From contig NZ_JAMXLE010000001.1 in the NCBI RefSeq assembly GCF_024055895.1, positions 1-64,000 of the forward strand: a DNA stretch of 64,000 nucleotides, given 5' to 3'. The DNA comes from Rhizobium sp. L1K21 (GTDB taxonomy: Bacteria; Pseudomonadota; Alphaproteobacteria; Rhizobiales; Rhizobiaceae). Positions 29,186 to 39,508 of this stretch are shown piece after piece. Made by a program: the position numbers and the translations under genes. The stretch's first letter is position 1. Each line of letters opens with the position of its first letter. Below the pieces are notes generated by a model that worked only from the letters and a program-made list of their open reading frames with translations, did no database searches and was not told where the DNA came from.

Positions 29186-30030
29186 AAGCGGGTTTCTGGG
29201 TTGCGCCCGAGGGTGACGATGCTGCCATGACCATTATGCCGATCGATACGGAAGTGCCGGTCGCTGCACGCAAGCTGAACTTTCTCGCCACCGCAACGGC
29301 CGAGGAAATGATCCGGCGCTGTCGTGATACGGCCGTTCTGCTGCCGAAGATCGCCGATGCGTTGGAGGCGCAGCGTGACGGCGAGGCGGGCAAGCTTTTC
29401 GACATCACCGATTTTTCCGACGAAGATAGGGCTTTGATCACCGAAACGCTGGGTGAGGGAGAGGTCAGCGGGGTCGCGGTTTTGGCAAATGGCGTGACGG
29501 CGCAAATTCAGGAAGCGCTGATGGCCGGGGTCTGGCGCATCCGTTTCACCGATGCTGCCGACCGTATCGTTGCCGATTATGTCGAGATTGCCGCCATTCC
29601 CGCTGTCGTTTCCGAGGCGTGCGCCGCTTTGCCGAATGCCATTCAATATGGCGAGCCGCCGGCAGGCACCATGAATGTCATGCCGGTTCTGCATGAAATT
29701 TCGGGCAAGATGGCGACCCACAGAGCGGGCGACAAGGCTCACACCATCACATTTTCGCTTCTGCCCATGAGCCCGCAGGACATGGAATTGCTGCAGGATA
29801 CGCTCGGCAGCGGCCCGGTGCAGCTGACGTCGCGCGGCTATGGCACATGTCGAATACTTGCGACAGGTGCGCGCAATGTGTGGTCTGTTCAGTTCTATAA
29901 CTCCATGGACGCGATCATTCTCGATACATTGGAAATTTGCTCGATCCCCAGTGTTGCGGTTGCTGCGGAGGATGATTTTCGTGACAGCGCATCCCGCATT
30001 CGTGAAATCGAGGAGGCCTATTTCAAATGA
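29182..30030 (+). CDS. hupH: Hydrogenase accessory protein, HyaF/HupH family
   Basis: A 282-aa protein. Two similar halves around residues ~95-150 and ~210-270 (..G.GEVSGV.. and ..GSGPVQL..) match HupH/HyaF, which helps mature the small subunit or its FeS clusters. Coupled by ATGA overlaps to hupG and hupI. Confidence 0.9.
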   Translation: MKAGFWVAPEGDDAAMTIMPIDTEVPVAARKLNFLATATAEEMIRRCRDTAVLLPKIADALEAQRDGEAGKLFDITDFSDEDRALITETLGEGEVSGVAVLANGVTAQIQEALMAGVWRIRFTDAADRIVADYVEIAAIPAVVSEACAALPNAIQYGEPPAGTMNVMPVLHEISGKMATHRAGDKAHTITFSLLPMSPQDMELLQDTLGSGPVQLTSRGYGTCRILATGARNVWSVQFYNSMDAIILDTLEICSIPSVAVAAEDDFRDSASRIREIEEAYFK

Positions 30031-30260
30031 GTGGCGGCTTTGAAAATTTCGGCAAACGGGCTGAAGCCGGGGTTGGCGGAAAAATGGAGTGCGGCATCTG
30101 CTGGCTTATCTATGATCCTGCCGAGGGTGACCCCGTGTGGCAGATAGAGCCCGGCACCTCCTTTGCCGACTTGCCGGACGACTGGCGTTGTCCAAACTGC
30201 GATGCCCCGCAAGAAAAGTTCATGGCGCTCGGAGCGGAGACACTGGGCGATGCCGGTTGA
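30027..30260 (+). CDS. hupI: Rubredoxin-type protein
   Basis: A 77-aa protein. C22/C25 and C55/C58 (CGICW.. CPNCDAPQ) form a rubredoxin iron site. In rhizobia HupI helps hydrogenase assembly or electron delivery under oxygen. Confidence 0.93.
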   Translation: MSGGFENFGKRAEAGVGGKMECGICWLIYDPAEGDPVWQIEPGTSFADLPDDWRCPNCDAPQEKFMALGAETLGDAG

Positions 30261-30789
30261 AATCGAAATCGACGCGCAAGGGATTGATGCGCTTGATGCT
30301 GCGGCAAACGACATCGCCGTGCGGCTTGCTGCACGCTACCGGGTGATTGCCGAGACGTCGATGGCTGATGTGCCGATCTGCAATCCGGCCCTTGACGTTG
30401 CTGCGACGGGGTTTCGGGCCTATTGCGGTCGTGCCGTCGGTGTGGTGACGACACCATGGTTCATGAACCTCGTTGCTATTGCCCTTCCGGGTCAAGAACT
30501 GGATCGTGTTGTACCGGGCCAAACTGTGCGGCTTTGTCTGCCGGCTGGTGAAGTTGAGTTCATCGTTGGTGCGCTTGAAGGTGTGGGGCGCGTCGATTCT
30601 TGTTCGTTGTTTTCGCCGGTCTTTGAGTTTGCGACGATGGATGAAGCCTGTGCTGTTGCCGGTGAAATCCTGCATACGTTTTTCGATCCTCAAGCGCTTG
30701 AGCCGCCACCGCCGCCGCCTGCACGACCGAGCCGGCGCGATCTGTTGCGGGGCCGGTTAAAAACGCAGCCTGAGGAGGTTGAGCCGTGA
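30250..30789 (+). CDS. hupJ: Hydrogenase accessory protein, HupJ family
   Basis: A 179-aa protein of the [NiFe] hydrogenase assembly family HupJ/HybE. It ends with a proline-rich linker ([15 protein letters not shown]..). Overlaps hupI by 11 nt and hupK by 4 nt. Confidence 0.9.
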   Translation: MPVEIEIDAQGIDALDAAANDIAVRLAARYRVIAETSMADVPICNPALDVAATGFRAYCGRAVGVVTTPWFMNLVAIALPGQELDRVVPGQTVRLCLPAGEVEFIVGALEGVGRVDSCSLFSPVFEFATMDEACAVAGEILHTFFDPQALEPPPPPPARPSRRDLLRGRLKTQPEEVEP

Positions 30790-31898
30790 ATGCTCCCCTC
30801 TCTGCAGGTGCGATTGACATTCGTGTACATCTGGCGCGCGGCGTGGTGTGTGCCGTTGAAGTGGAAAGCCAACGTCCACAGTTGCTTTCGCGACTCTTTA
30901 TCGGACGCGCAGCTGAAGAGGCTCCAAGACTGGCAGGTCAGATGTTTTCGCTTTGCGGGTTTTCGCAATCGACAGCTGCGCGTCTTGCCGTTGCCCGCGC
31001 TGCCGGTCACCCTCTTTCGGAAGACGCGCGAAGACAAGCAGGTGCCGGTCTTCTTGCAGAACGGGTTTTCGAGACAATACGTTCGCTTGCCATGCAGTGG
31101 CCTGGAAAACTGGCCCCCACCATTCAGGCTGTAGTGGGACAACATCTTCGCGACGCGCTCAAGGCTTCGCGCGCGATCGTCGCCTATGCCGGGATGGCGT
31201 CCATGAAAACAAAGGAAATGTCTGCACCTGCCGCGCTTCTCAAGGAGGCCTGTCACGGTGCGGGCCTTAGAGGCAAGGGCGAGGGCCCGGCCGCCAACAG
31301 TCTTCTCGATGCGATTTTGTGCGATGTAGCGTGCGACGACGTCTTCATGTCGCGTCCAGCAGAAAACCTGGCGCTGGAGGATGACGATGAAGTTGCGAGC
31401 ATGCTTTCGGCGGTTGAAAGCTATGCTGCCCGCCCCTCTCTTCCGGGACGTATCATGGAAACCGGCGCGTATGCGCGCTATCGCGGGGCCATAAGCCAAA
31501 CGCGGGCAAATGTGCTTTCGCAGCGACTTATTGCCCGATTTCATGATCTTGCCGATGCATTGGCCGAGCTGGAGGCTTTGATCGCGGGACAGGATATCGC
31601 GCTTGGAGACTTGATGAACGATGGGCATAGCGAAGATTGCGGCTTTGGCACCGTGGAATGTGCACGCGGCAGGCTTTACCATTCTGCACAGATTGATGAC
31701 GAAGGCCGGCTTTTGCATTATCGTATTCTGGCGCCCACGGAATGGAATTTTCATCCAGCTGGTCCCTTCGTCGAAACGCTTCTAACGGCCAGAATAGGCT
31801 CAGGCGAAACCGCGCGTCTGAGGGTGGCAAAACTGGCTGCCTTGTTCGACCCCTGTGTCGCTTTCGACATAGAGATGAAAGAGATGGCCCATGCATGA
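30786..31898 (+). CDS. hupK: HupK, large-subunit-like scaffold
   Basis: A 370-aa protein. It looks like a degenerate large subunit: MFSLCGFSQ replaces RxCGxC, and LFDPCVAF near the end keeps only the first Cys of DPCxxC. HupK is thought to act as a scaffold for the NiFe cofactor. Overlaps hypA by 8 nt. Confidence 0.88.
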   Translation: MNAPLSAGAIDIRVHLARGVVCAVEVESQRPQLLSRLFIGRAAEEAPRLAGQMFSLCGFSQSTAARLAVARAAGHPLSEDARRQAGAGLLAERVFETIRSLAMQWPGKLAPTIQAVVGQHLRDALKASRAIVAYAGMASMKTKEMSAPAALLKEACHGAGLRGKGEGPAANSLLDAILCDVACDDVFMSRPAENLALEDDDEVASMLSAVESYAARPSLPGRIMETGAYARYRGAISQTRANVLSQRLIARFHDLADALAELEALIAGQDIALGDLMNDGHSEDCGFGTVECARGRLYHSAQIDDEGRLLHYRILAPTEWNFHPAGPFVETLLTARIGSGETARLRVAKLAALFDPCVAFDIEMKEMAHA

Positions 31899-32232
31899 AA
31901 TGTCTCTGATGGAAAGCGTTGTCGAGATTGCTTGTGAAACGGCGATCAGCCATGGCGCGCGCGGCATCCGCACCATCAGGCTTGATGTCGGCAAGCTTAG
32001 CCATGTGGACCCGGATGCGTTGCTGTTCTGCTACGATGCGGTGCGCCGGGGCAGTCTGGCGGAGGGGGCTGAGCTGGAGATCAACCGCGTTGCGGGCGAA
32101 GGCTGGTGTCTTGACTGCGCCAAAGCAGTGCCGCTCGAGGAACGGTTTGGCGCATGCCCGGAATGCGGACAATATCACGTCCAGATGACGGCAGGTGACG
32201 AGTTAAAAATCAGGGATTTGGAGGTAATCTGA
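31891..32232 (+). CDS. hypA: Hydrogenase nickel incorporation protein HypA
   Basis: A 113-aa protein. Begins MHE (His2 nickel ligand); the zinc site is C73/C76 and C89/C92. Works with HypB to insert nickel. The stop shares a base with hypB ATG. Confidence 0.95.
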   Translation: MHEMSLMESVVEIACETAISHGARGIRTIRLDVGKLSHVDPDALLFCYDAVRRGSLAEGAELEINRVAGEGWCLDCAKAVPLEERFGACPECGQYHVQMTAGDELKIRDLEVI

Positions 32233-33110
32233 TGTGTACGGTTTGCGGCTGCGGAGAAGACCCCGCCATTGAAAAGGCAGATGGGACGAAAGGGCATATT
32301 CACGAACACCATCACCACCACCACGCTCATGACCATGACCATGACCATGACCATGCGCATGATCATGTTCATGGCGAGGATGGTTCGGTTCATTACGGCA
32401 ACGGCATTGCCGGCGTTCATGTTCCTGGCATGAGCCAGGAGAAAATTATCCAGGTCGAGCGCGATATTCTTTCCAAGAACGACCGCCTGGCTGCAGCCAA
32501 CCGGGCGGCATTGCATGCGCGCGGCATTTTTGCGCTGAACTTTGTTTCCAGTCCCGGTTCGGGCAAGACAACGCTGTTGACCCGTATGATTTCCGACCTG
32601 AAAGAGCGGATAGAAATCACCGTGATCGAGGGTGATCAACAGACCTCACACGATGCGATGCGCATTCGTGAGGCAGGCGCGCGGGCCGTGCAGATTAACA
32701 CCGGCAAAGGCTGCCATCTCGACGCGCATATGGTGGGTCATGCGATTGAGGACCTGGAACCGGCGGAAGGTTCGGTGCTGTTTATCGAAAATGTTGGCAA
32801 TCTTGTCTGTCCCGCCGCGTTCGATCTCGGCGAAGCGCACAAGGTTGCGGTTCTTTCGGTCACCGAAGGTGAAGACAAGCCGCTGAAATATCCCGATATG
32901 TTCGCTGCCGCCGATATTATGGTGCTGAACAAGGCCGATCTCCTGCCGCATCTCGACTTCAACACGGCGCTTTGCATCGGTAACGCTCTGAGGGTCAACC
33001 CGCGACTTCAAACCTTTGTGGTTTCGGCGCGCACGGGTGAAGGCATGGAGGCTCTTTATGCCTGGCTCGAAACGTCTGCCGCCCGACTGGCCCATGCACG
33101 CGTTGCTTGA
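32232..33110 (+). CDS. hypB: Hydrogenase nickel incorporation GTPase HypB
   Basis: A 292-aa protein. MCTVCGCG at the N-terminus, then about 16 His in residues 22-47 for nickel storage, then a GTPase with P-loop SSPGSGKTT at 106-114. The long His-rich stretch is typical of rhizobial HypB. Confidence 0.96.
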   Translation: MCTVCGCGEDPAIEKADGTKGHIHEHHHHHHAHDHDHDHDHAHDHVHGEDGSVHYGNGIAGVHVPGMSQEKIIQVERDILSKNDRLAAANRAALHARGIFALNFVSSPGSGKTTLLTRMISDLKERIEITVIEGDQQTSHDAMRIREAGARAVQINTGKGCHLDAHMVGHAIEDLEPAEGSVLFIENVGNLVCPAAFDLGEAHKVAVLSVTEGEDKPLKYPDMFAAADIMVLNKADLLPHLDFNTALCIGNALRVNPRLQTFVVSARTGEGMEALYAWLETSAARLAHARVA

Positions 33111-33113
33111 GCC

Positions 33114-35372
33114 ATGACAGGACGGGTAGCACATCGGCAGGAACAGGCGATCCGGCGTCTCCGGCTGCGCGTCAAAGGCGTGGTCCAGGGCGTTGGCTTT
33201 CGGCCGTTTGCCTATGCGCTTGCCCATGAAATGGGTCTTTCGGGCTTTGTCTTGAACGACAATGCCGGCGTGCTGATAGAGGTCGAGGGACAAGGGGCGG
33301 AATGTTTCGCGGAAGCGCTGCGTTTGCGGTCACCGCCGCTCGCAAGGGTCGATTCTGTCGCGGTCGAGGATGTCGAGCCGACGGGTGCGTTGGAATTTGG
33401 CATCCGCGAGAGTGTGGCGGGCAAGACAGTGACACGGATCGGGGCGGATGCTGCGACATGCAATGCCTGCCTTGACGAGCTCTTCGATCCGGCAAGCCGG
33501 TTCTTTCAATATCCGTTCGTCAACTGCACCCATTGCGGGCCGCGTTTCACCATCACCAAGGCGCTGCCTTATGACCGAGTACAGACCTCCATGGCGAGCT
33601 TTGTCATGTGTGAGGACTGTCGAAAGGATTATGAAAATCCGCTGAACCGCCGGTTTCATGCCGAACCGGTCGCCTGTCCCGCGTGCGGGCCAAAGCTCAG
33701 TCATTCGATCACGGAGATTGCGGAGGCGGTGCAGGCAGGTCGAATCGTTGCGCTGAAGGGGATTGGCGGGTTTCATTTGGTTTGTGACGCCCGCAACGAA
33801 CATGCAATCAAGACGCTGCGGCTGCGCAAGGCGCGCGATGAAAAGCCCTTTGCCGTGATGGTGCGTGACGTTGACGCCGCACGCCGGTTTGCTGTTTTAG
33901 GCAACAGCGAAGGCGCATTGCTGCAGAGCCCGGCGCATCCGGTGGTGATCGCGCAAAGCCGAGGTGTGCTGCCCGAGGCGCTGGCGCCGGGGCTCGATCG
34001 CATCGGCATTCTGCTTGCCTATGCCCCATTGCACCATTTGCTGCTAGACATTTTGGAAGAGGACGGTGTTGTACCGGTGCTGGTCGCCACAAGCGCCAAT
34101 CCCGGCGGGGAGCCTCTGGTTGCTAGCAATGAAGACGCACAAGTACGCCTTGGTTCCATAGCCGACCTGATTGTTACCCATGACCGCGATATCGTGGTTC
34201 GGGCTGACGACAGTGTGATGCAGATTGTCAATGGAGCACCGGCATTTCTGCGACGCGCGCGTGGCTTTGTGCCGGAACCTGTTGATCTCGGCTCAGACGG
34301 TCCGTCGGTCATAGGGCTTGGCAGCGACTTGAAGAACACCGTTTGCGTGACGCGCGGACGCGAGGCGTTTCTTTCCCAGCACATTGGCGGCCTGGATAAT
34401 GCCGAAACGATCCGTTTTCAGGCGGAAACAGCTCGTCATCTCTGTTCCATTCTTGATGTCAATCCGGAGATGGCGGCGTGTGATCTTCATCCGGATTTTC
34501 GCTCCGTCAGGCTCGCCGAGGGGCTTGGTCTGCCGCTCGTGCGGGTGCAGCATCATGTGGCCCATATAGCCGCCGTCGCAGCAGAATATCATATCGAAGG
34601 AGCCGTTTTCGGTCTGGCGCTTGACGGTCATGGCCATGGTGCGGATGGTGGCGCGTGGGGCGGCGAGCGGATTGTGCTCGATGGCGGCTCGTGGCACCGC
34701 ACGGGCTGGCTTCGTCCATTGCCGCTTGCCGGCGGCGACAAGGCGGCGCGTGAACCGTGGCGCATGGCTGTGGGCGCTTTGCATTCCGCAGGTCGCAGCG
34801 ATCTGACTGTCCAACTCTTTGATGACCATTCACAGGTGCAAAGGCTTGTTGCCATGCTGGAGCGCGGCATGCGTACCCCGCTGTCATCCAGCATGGGGCG
34901 CCTTTTCGATACGGCTGCAGCGCTTGCTGGTGTTTCACTCACTCAATCCTACGAAGGGCAGGCTGCCATGCGGCTTGAGGCGTTGGTCGATGCACCGGTT
35001 GCTATGGAAGACGGGTATCGCATCACAGATGGTGTGCTCGACTTCATGCCGGTGATCCTGCAGCTGGCAGAAAATGGATTGCGCGGACGTGAAGCTGCGA
35101 ACCTCTTCCACGGGACGTTGATTGCGGGTCTGACGGCGTGGGTTTCCGGCTCTTCCCGCGATCTTCCTGTCGCCCTAGGCGGTGGGTGCGTGATGAACCG
35201 GGTACTGGCCGAAGGGCTTTCGAAGCAACTGCGTGCGCTTGGTTATCGAGTATTGCTGCCAAGCGTTGCGCCGGCCAATGACGGCGGCATTGCACTGGGG
35301 CAGGTGGCCTTTGCCCGGCAGCAGATTGACCACAAGAAATTGCAGATGGAGGAGGCGGAGACATGTGCCTAG
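33114..35372 (+). CDS. hypF: Carbamoyltransferase HypF
   Basis: A 752-aa protein, full length. Acylphosphatase domain (~15-100, VVQGVGFRPF), two CxxC zinc-finger pairs (~108-190), YrdC-like domain (~200-380), Kae1-like C-terminus. It makes the carbamoyl group for the cyanide ligands. Overlaps hypC by 10 nt. Confidence 0.96.
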   Translation: MTGRVAHRQEQAIRRLRLRVKGVVQGVGFRPFAYALAHEMGLSGFVLNDNAGVLIEVEGQGAECFAEALRLRSPPLARVDSVAVEDVEPTGALEFGIRESVAGKTVTRIGADAATCNACLDELFDPASRFFQYPFVNCTHCGPRFTITKALPYDRVQTSMASFVMCEDCRKDYENPLNRRFHAEPVACPACGPKLSHSITEIAEAVQAGRIVALKGIGGFHLVCDARNEHAIKTLRLRKARDEKPFAVMVRDVDAARRFAVLGNSEGALLQSPAHPVVIAQSRGVLPEALAPGLDRIGILLAYAPLHHLLLDILEEDGVVPVLVATSANPGGEPLVASNEDAQVRLGSIADLIVTHDRDIVVRADDSVMQIVNGAPAFLRRARGFVPEPVDLGSDGPSVIGLGSDLKNTVCVTRGREAFLSQHIGGLDNAETIRFQAETARHLCSILDVNPEMAACDLHPDFRSVRLAEGLGLPLVRVQHHVAHIAAVAAEYHIEGAVFGLALDGHGHGADGGAWGGERIVLDGGSWHRTGWLRPLPLAGGDKAAREPWRMAVGALHSAGRSDLTVQLFDDHSQVQRLVAMLERGMRTPLSSSMGRLFDTAAALAGVSLTQSYEGQAAMRLEALVDAPVAMEDGYRITDGVLDFMPVILQLAENGLRGREAANLFHGTLIAGLTAWVSGSSRDLPVALGGGCVMNRVLAEGLSKQLRALGYRVLLPSVAPANDGGIALGQVAFARQQIDHKKLQMEEAETCA

Positions 35373-35596
35373 CAATTCCCGTTCAGGTGAAAGAGGTTTT
35401 GCCGGATGACATGGCGAAGGTGACGATTGACGGTGCATCAATGGTCGTTTCCACAGCGCTGGTCGATGACGTCCAGGTCGGTGATTATCTCGTCCTCCAT
35501 GTCGGCTATGCGCTTGCCAAGATCGATCCGGAAGAGGCAGAGCGGACGCTCGAACTAATCCGTGAGGCGGCGGCAAACATGGGAGAGGTGGCATGA
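35363..35596 (+). CDS. hypC: Hydrogenase maturation chaperone HypC
   Basis: A 77-aa protein. MCLAIPVQV with Cys2. Forms the Fe(CN)2CO assembly complex with HypD. Overlaps hypD by 4 nt. Confidence 0.95.
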   Translation: MCLAIPVQVKEVLPDDMAKVTIDGASMVVSTALVDDVQVGDYLVLHVGYALAKIDPEEAERTLELIREAAANMGEVA

Positions 35597-36756
35597 AATA
35601 TATCGACGAGTACCGGGACGGAAAGCTTGCCAAGAATATCGCCCGGCAGATTGCCCACGAAGCGCGGCCCGAGATCAGCTATCACTTCATGGAGTTTTGC
35701 GGCGGACATACCCATGCGATTTCGCGTTACGGTCTGGAAGACCTCCTGCCGGACAATGTGCGCATGATCCATGGCCCCGGCTGTCCCGTCTGCGTGCTGC
35801 CGATTGGCAGGATTGACGCGGCAATTGCTTTGGCCATGCGCCCGGGAATTACCCTTTGCACCTATGGAGATCTCATGCGTGTGCCGGGCTCCAGGGGGGC
35901 CAGCCTCTTGAAGGCCAAAGCCGGGGGAGCAGACATCCGCATGGTGTATTCAACTCTGGATGCCTTGCGGATTGCCGAGGCCGAGCCGGATCGCGAGGTG
36001 GTTTTCTTCGCAATCGGATTTGAGACAACGACGCCGCCGACGGCGCTTGCTTTGCGTGCCGCGGTGAAAAAGGATCTCAAGAACTTTTCAATCTTCTGCA
36101 ACCATGTGCTGACGCCGGCCGCAATTCAGAACATTCTGGAAAGCCCGGATGTGCGCAAGCTGGGGACAGTGAAGATCGACGGTTTCATTGGTCCCGCGCA
36201 TGTTTCCACTGTGATTGGAACGGAGCCGTACGATTTTTTTGCCGAAGAGTTCCAGAAGCCGGTCGTGGTGGCCGGCTTTGAGCCATTGGACGTGATCCAG
36301 GCGATCCTGATGCTCGTGCGACAGATCAACGAGGGTCGTCACGAAGTGGAAAATCAATATATCCGTGCGGTCACTGCGCAGGGCAACCTGAAGGCTCAGG
36401 CCGAGGTCGCCGAATTCTTCGAACTCAGGGACAGTTTCGAGTGGCGTGGTCTTGGCGAGGTTCCCTATGGCGCGCTCAGACTTCGCCCGCAATACAGCCA
36501 TTTCGATGCCGAAAAGCGCTTTTCCATGGAAACGCCAAAGGCGCATGACAATCCTGCCTGTGAATGCGGTGCCATTTTGCGCGGTGTCAAACACCCCGCC
36601 GATTGCAAACTCTTTGGAACGGTCTGTACCCCTGACAATCCGATGGGTTCGTGCATGGTCTCGTCTGAAGGAGCCTGCGCAGCCCATTGGACCTATGGCC
36701 GCTTTCGCGAACATGCGAAATCGCGGAACAGGAAAATCGAGGGGGCTGTAGCATGA
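35593..36756 (+). CDS. hypD: Hydrogenase maturation FeS protein HypD
   Basis: A 387-aa protein. Shows CGGHTHAI, GPGCPVCVLP, GFETTTP and a C-terminal cluster region with CECG, CKLFGTVC and GSCMVSSEGAC. Scaffold for the Fe(CN)2CO unit. Overlaps hypE by 4 nt. Confidence 0.96.
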   Translation: MKYIDEYRDGKLAKNIARQIAHEARPEISYHFMEFCGGHTHAISRYGLEDLLPDNVRMIHGPGCPVCVLPIGRIDAAIALAMRPGITLCTYGDLMRVPGSRGASLLKAKAGGADIRMVYSTLDALRIAEAEPDREVVFFAIGFETTTPPTALALRAAVKKDLKNFSIFCNHVLTPAAIQNILESPDVRKLGTVKIDGFIGPAHVSTVIGTEPYDFFAEEFQKPVVVAGFEPLDVIQAILMLVRQINEGRHEVENQYIRAVTAQGNLKAQAEVAEFFELRDSFEWRGLGEVPYGALRLRPQYSHFDAEKRFSMETPKAHDNPACECGAILRGVKHPADCKLFGTVCTPDNPMGSCMVSSEGACAAHWTYGRFREHAKSRNRKIEGAVA

Positions 36757-37808
36757 ATGTGGCGCTGACGACACCGGTGAAACGCAAGCTCGACATCAAA
36801 AACGGGCGGGTTGATATGTCCCATGGCGCGGGCGGGCGCACGATGGGGCAGCTCATCGAAGACATTTTTCACAAGGCCTTCGATAATGACTGGCTCAGGG
36901 CCGGAAACGACCAGTCGGCCTTTGCGGTTCCAGCGGGCCGAATGGTGATGACCACCGACGGTTATGTGGTTTCTCCACTCTTCTTTCCCGGTGGCAATAT
37001 CGGTTCGCTTGCCGTTCATGGAACGATCAACGACATTGCCATGTCGGGCGCAAGACCGCTCTATCTTTCGGCCAGTTTCATCATCGAGGAAGGTTTTCCG
37101 CTTTCCGACCTCGACAGGATTGCGAAAACCATGGGGGATGCTTCCCGCGAGGCAGGCGTGCCGATCATCACTGGCGATACAAAGGTGGTGGAGCGCGGCA
37201 AGGCCGACGGCGTTTTCATCTCGACGGCAGGTGTTGGAATTTTGCCGGAGAACATCGATATGCGTTCGAATGCGGCGCAACCGGGCGATATCGCCATCTT
37301 GTCCGGTACAATCGGTGACCACGGGGTGGCCGTCATGTCGAAACGCGAAAATCTTGAGTTCGAAACGGATATCCTGTCAGACACGGCCTCTCTTCACACG
37401 CTGGTGGCGGCGATGGTGAATGTCGGCGGTTCGGCTATCCGGTTGATGCGCGATCCGACCCGCGGCGGCATTGCTGCGACGCTCAATGAAATTGCCCATC
37501 AATCGGCCGTCGGCTTCCGTATCCGTGAGGACAGCATTCCCTTAAAACCCGGCGTCGAGGGCGCATGCGAATTTTTGGGCCTCGATCCACTTAATGTGGC
37601 CAATGAGGGTAAGCTCGTTGCCGTCGTCGCGCCGGAAATGGCTGATACAGTTTTGGTGGCAATGCGCGAGCATCCGCTTGGACAGGATGCAGCCATCATC
37701 GGCCAGGTGGTTGAGGATACGCACTGTTTTGTTCAGATGGAAACGTCCTTTGGTGGCGGGCGAATTGTTGATTGGCTCTCGGGCGAGCAGCTGCCGCGTA
37801 TCTGTTGA
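36753..37808 (+). CDS. hypE: Hydrogenase maturation protein HypE
   Basis: A 351-aa protein of the PurM fold. It ends with PRIC, the C-terminal Cys that carries the thiocarbamate and thiocyanate. Partner of HypF. ATG at 36753 overlaps the hypD stop. Confidence 0.96.
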   Translation: MNVALTTPVKRKLDIKNGRVDMSHGAGGRTMGQLIEDIFHKAFDNDWLRAGNDQSAFAVPAGRMVMTTDGYVVSPLFFPGGNIGSLAVHGTINDIAMSGARPLYLSASFIIEEGFPLSDLDRIAKTMGDASREAGVPIITGDTKVVERGKADGVFISTAGVGILPENIDMRSNAAQPGDIAILSGTIGDHGVAVMSKRENLEFETDILSDTASLHTLVAAMVNVGGSAIRLMRDPTRGGIAATLNEIAHQSAVGFRIREDSIPLKPGVEGACEFLGLDPLNVANEGKLVAVVAPEMADTVLVAMREHPLGQDAAIIGQVVEDTHCFVQMETSFGGGRIVDWLSGEQLPRIC

Positions 37809-37819
37809 AGCAGACCTCC

Positions 37820-39508
37820 ATGCGCATCCTGCTTTTATGTCACAGCTTCAACTCGCTTTCTCAGCGTCTCCACGTCGACTTGAGAGAGCTTGGCCATATG
37901 GTGAGCGTGGAGCTTGATATTCATGACGATCTGACGCGTGAGGCCGTGGCGCTTTTCCAGCCCGATCTGATTATCGCACCATTTCTGAAGCGGGCCATTC
38001 CTGCCGATGTCTGGCAGCAGGTGCTGACATTGATCGTGCATCCTGGCATTCGAGGCGACAAAGGGCCGAATGCGCTGGATTGGGCCATTCTCGACAATGA
38101 AAGCCGCTGGGGTGTCACACTGATTGAGGCGCGCGCGGAGATGGATGCGGGTCCTGTCTGGGCGTGGCGCGAATTTGCCATGCGGCCTGCAACGAAATCG
38201 AGCCTCTATCGCCAAGAAGTCACGGAAGCAGCCGTTGCCTGTGTTTTGGAGGCGCTGGAGCGTATGGCAGCGGGCAATGCCGAACCTTTGGCTGCGCGCA
38301 ACGATGGTTCGGGTGTTGTGAGAGGTGCCGTTCCAGCAGCGTGTCGTATGCTTGACCCTCAGAAGATGAGCGCCGAAGAAGCGCTCACAATTATTCGGGC
38401 CAGCGATGGGGACCCGGGAGCAGGCCTGACAGTTGGAGATAAAACATATCGTGTGTTCAATGCCTGTCTTGCGGAAGATCTCTCTGGCGCGCCGGGTCGG
38501 CTTCTTGGTTCCGACGGAAGGTGTGTTGCCGTTGCTTTTTGTGAAGGGGCGCTTTGGATCGGCCATGCGCGGGAAAGCGGCAAGAACCGGCTCAAGCTGC
38601 CGGCGGCGAATGTTTTTGCCGACTGTGCCTTGCTGCCAAAACTTGATGCGCCGCAAAACATGACCTACACCGAGGCGCGTGGTGTCGGCATCATTCGCTT
38701 CAACTTCTATAATGGTGCGATGTCGGTGGCGGATTGCAATGCGCTTCGCCAAATTGTCGCGGCGGTGCGTCAGCGACCGCTGAAGGTTCTGGTTCTGATC
38801 GGCAGTGCAGACTGTTGGTCCAACGGTATCCATCTCTCCGTTATCGAAAGCGCCAACAGCCCTGCCGATGAGTCCTGGTCCAACATCAATGCGATGAACG
38901 ACCTTGTTCGCGAAATCATTCTTGCGCAAGACAGGATTGTTTTGGCAGGGCTCACGGGCAATGCGGGCGCTGGTGGCGTTTTTCTTTCGCTGGCGGCAGA
39001 TCGTGTTCTGATGCGGGAGGGTGTAATCCTCAATCCGCATTATAAGGACATGGGTAATCTCTATGGATCGGAATATTGGACCTACCTTCTGCCAATGCGG
39101 GTGGGTGAGGCGCGGGCCCGGACCGTAACTCAGGCACGTCTGCCGATGGGGATCGAAGAAGCGTTGCGTCTGGGCCTTGCCTCTGCGCGTCTGCCGAGGA
39201 ACCCTGCCGCGGCAGATGCTGCACTTCTGGACTATGCCTTTGCGCTGGCGCAGAACCCCGCGATTGACGATATTATCAGCGAAAAAGCCGAGCGCCGAAA
39301 TCGTGACGAGGCAGCCAAACCGCTTGCCGCCTACCGGGAGGAGGAGCTTGTTCGCATGAAAAAGAACTTCTACGGTTTTGATCCCAGCTATCATGTGGCG
39401 CGCCATAATTTCATTCGAAAGGTTCCCAAATCGCGCACGCCGGTGACATTGGCGATCCATAGGGCCATGGGGGCAGACAACCGTTCGACAGGGGGACGAA
39501 CAAGGTGA
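37820..39508 (+). CDS. hypX: HypX, CO-ligand synthesis from formyl-CoA
   Basis: A 562-aa protein. The N-terminal half resembles 10-formyl-THF transferases (LDWAILDNESRWGVTLIEA), and the C-terminal half enoyl-CoA hydratase/crotonase (LAGLTGNAGAGGVFLSLAADRVL). In aerobic H2 oxidisers HypX supplies the CO ligand via formyl-CoA. ATG 37820 preferred over an upstream start inside hypE. Confidence 0.92.
   Translation: MRILLLCHSFNSLSQRLHVDLRELGHMVSVELDIHDDLTREAVALFQPDLIIAPFLKRAIPADVWQQVLTLIVHPGIRGDKGPNALDWAILDNESRWGVTLIEARAEMDAGPVWAWREFAMRPATKSSLYRQEVTEAAVACVLEALERMAAGNAEPLAARNDGSGVVRGAVPAACRMLDPQKMSAEEALTIIRASDGDPGAGLTVGDKTYRVFNACLAEDLSGAPGRLLGSDGRCVAVAFCEGALWIGHARESGKNRLKLPAANVFADCALLPKLDAPQNMTYTEARGVGIIRFNFYNGAMSVADCNALRQIVAAVRQRPLKVLVLIGSADCWSNGIHLSVIESANSPADESWSNINAMNDLVREIILAQDRIVLAGLTGNAGAGGVFLSLAADRVLMREGVILNPHYKDMGNLYGSEYWTYLLPMRVGEARARTVTQARLPMGIEEALRLGLASARLPRNPAAADAALLDYAFALAQNPAIDDIISEKAERRNRDEAAKPLAAYREEELVRMKKNFYGFDPSYHVARHNFIRKVPKSRTPVTLAIHRAMGADNRSTGGRTR

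Noticed and set aside
32305-32380. Short repetitive CAT/GAC stretch that looks like a microsatellite
   Set aside because: It is the coding sequence for the His-rich nickel-binding region of HypB.
37835-39460. 541-codon open frame on the minus strand
   Set aside because: Antisense shadow of hypX; no recognisable motif.
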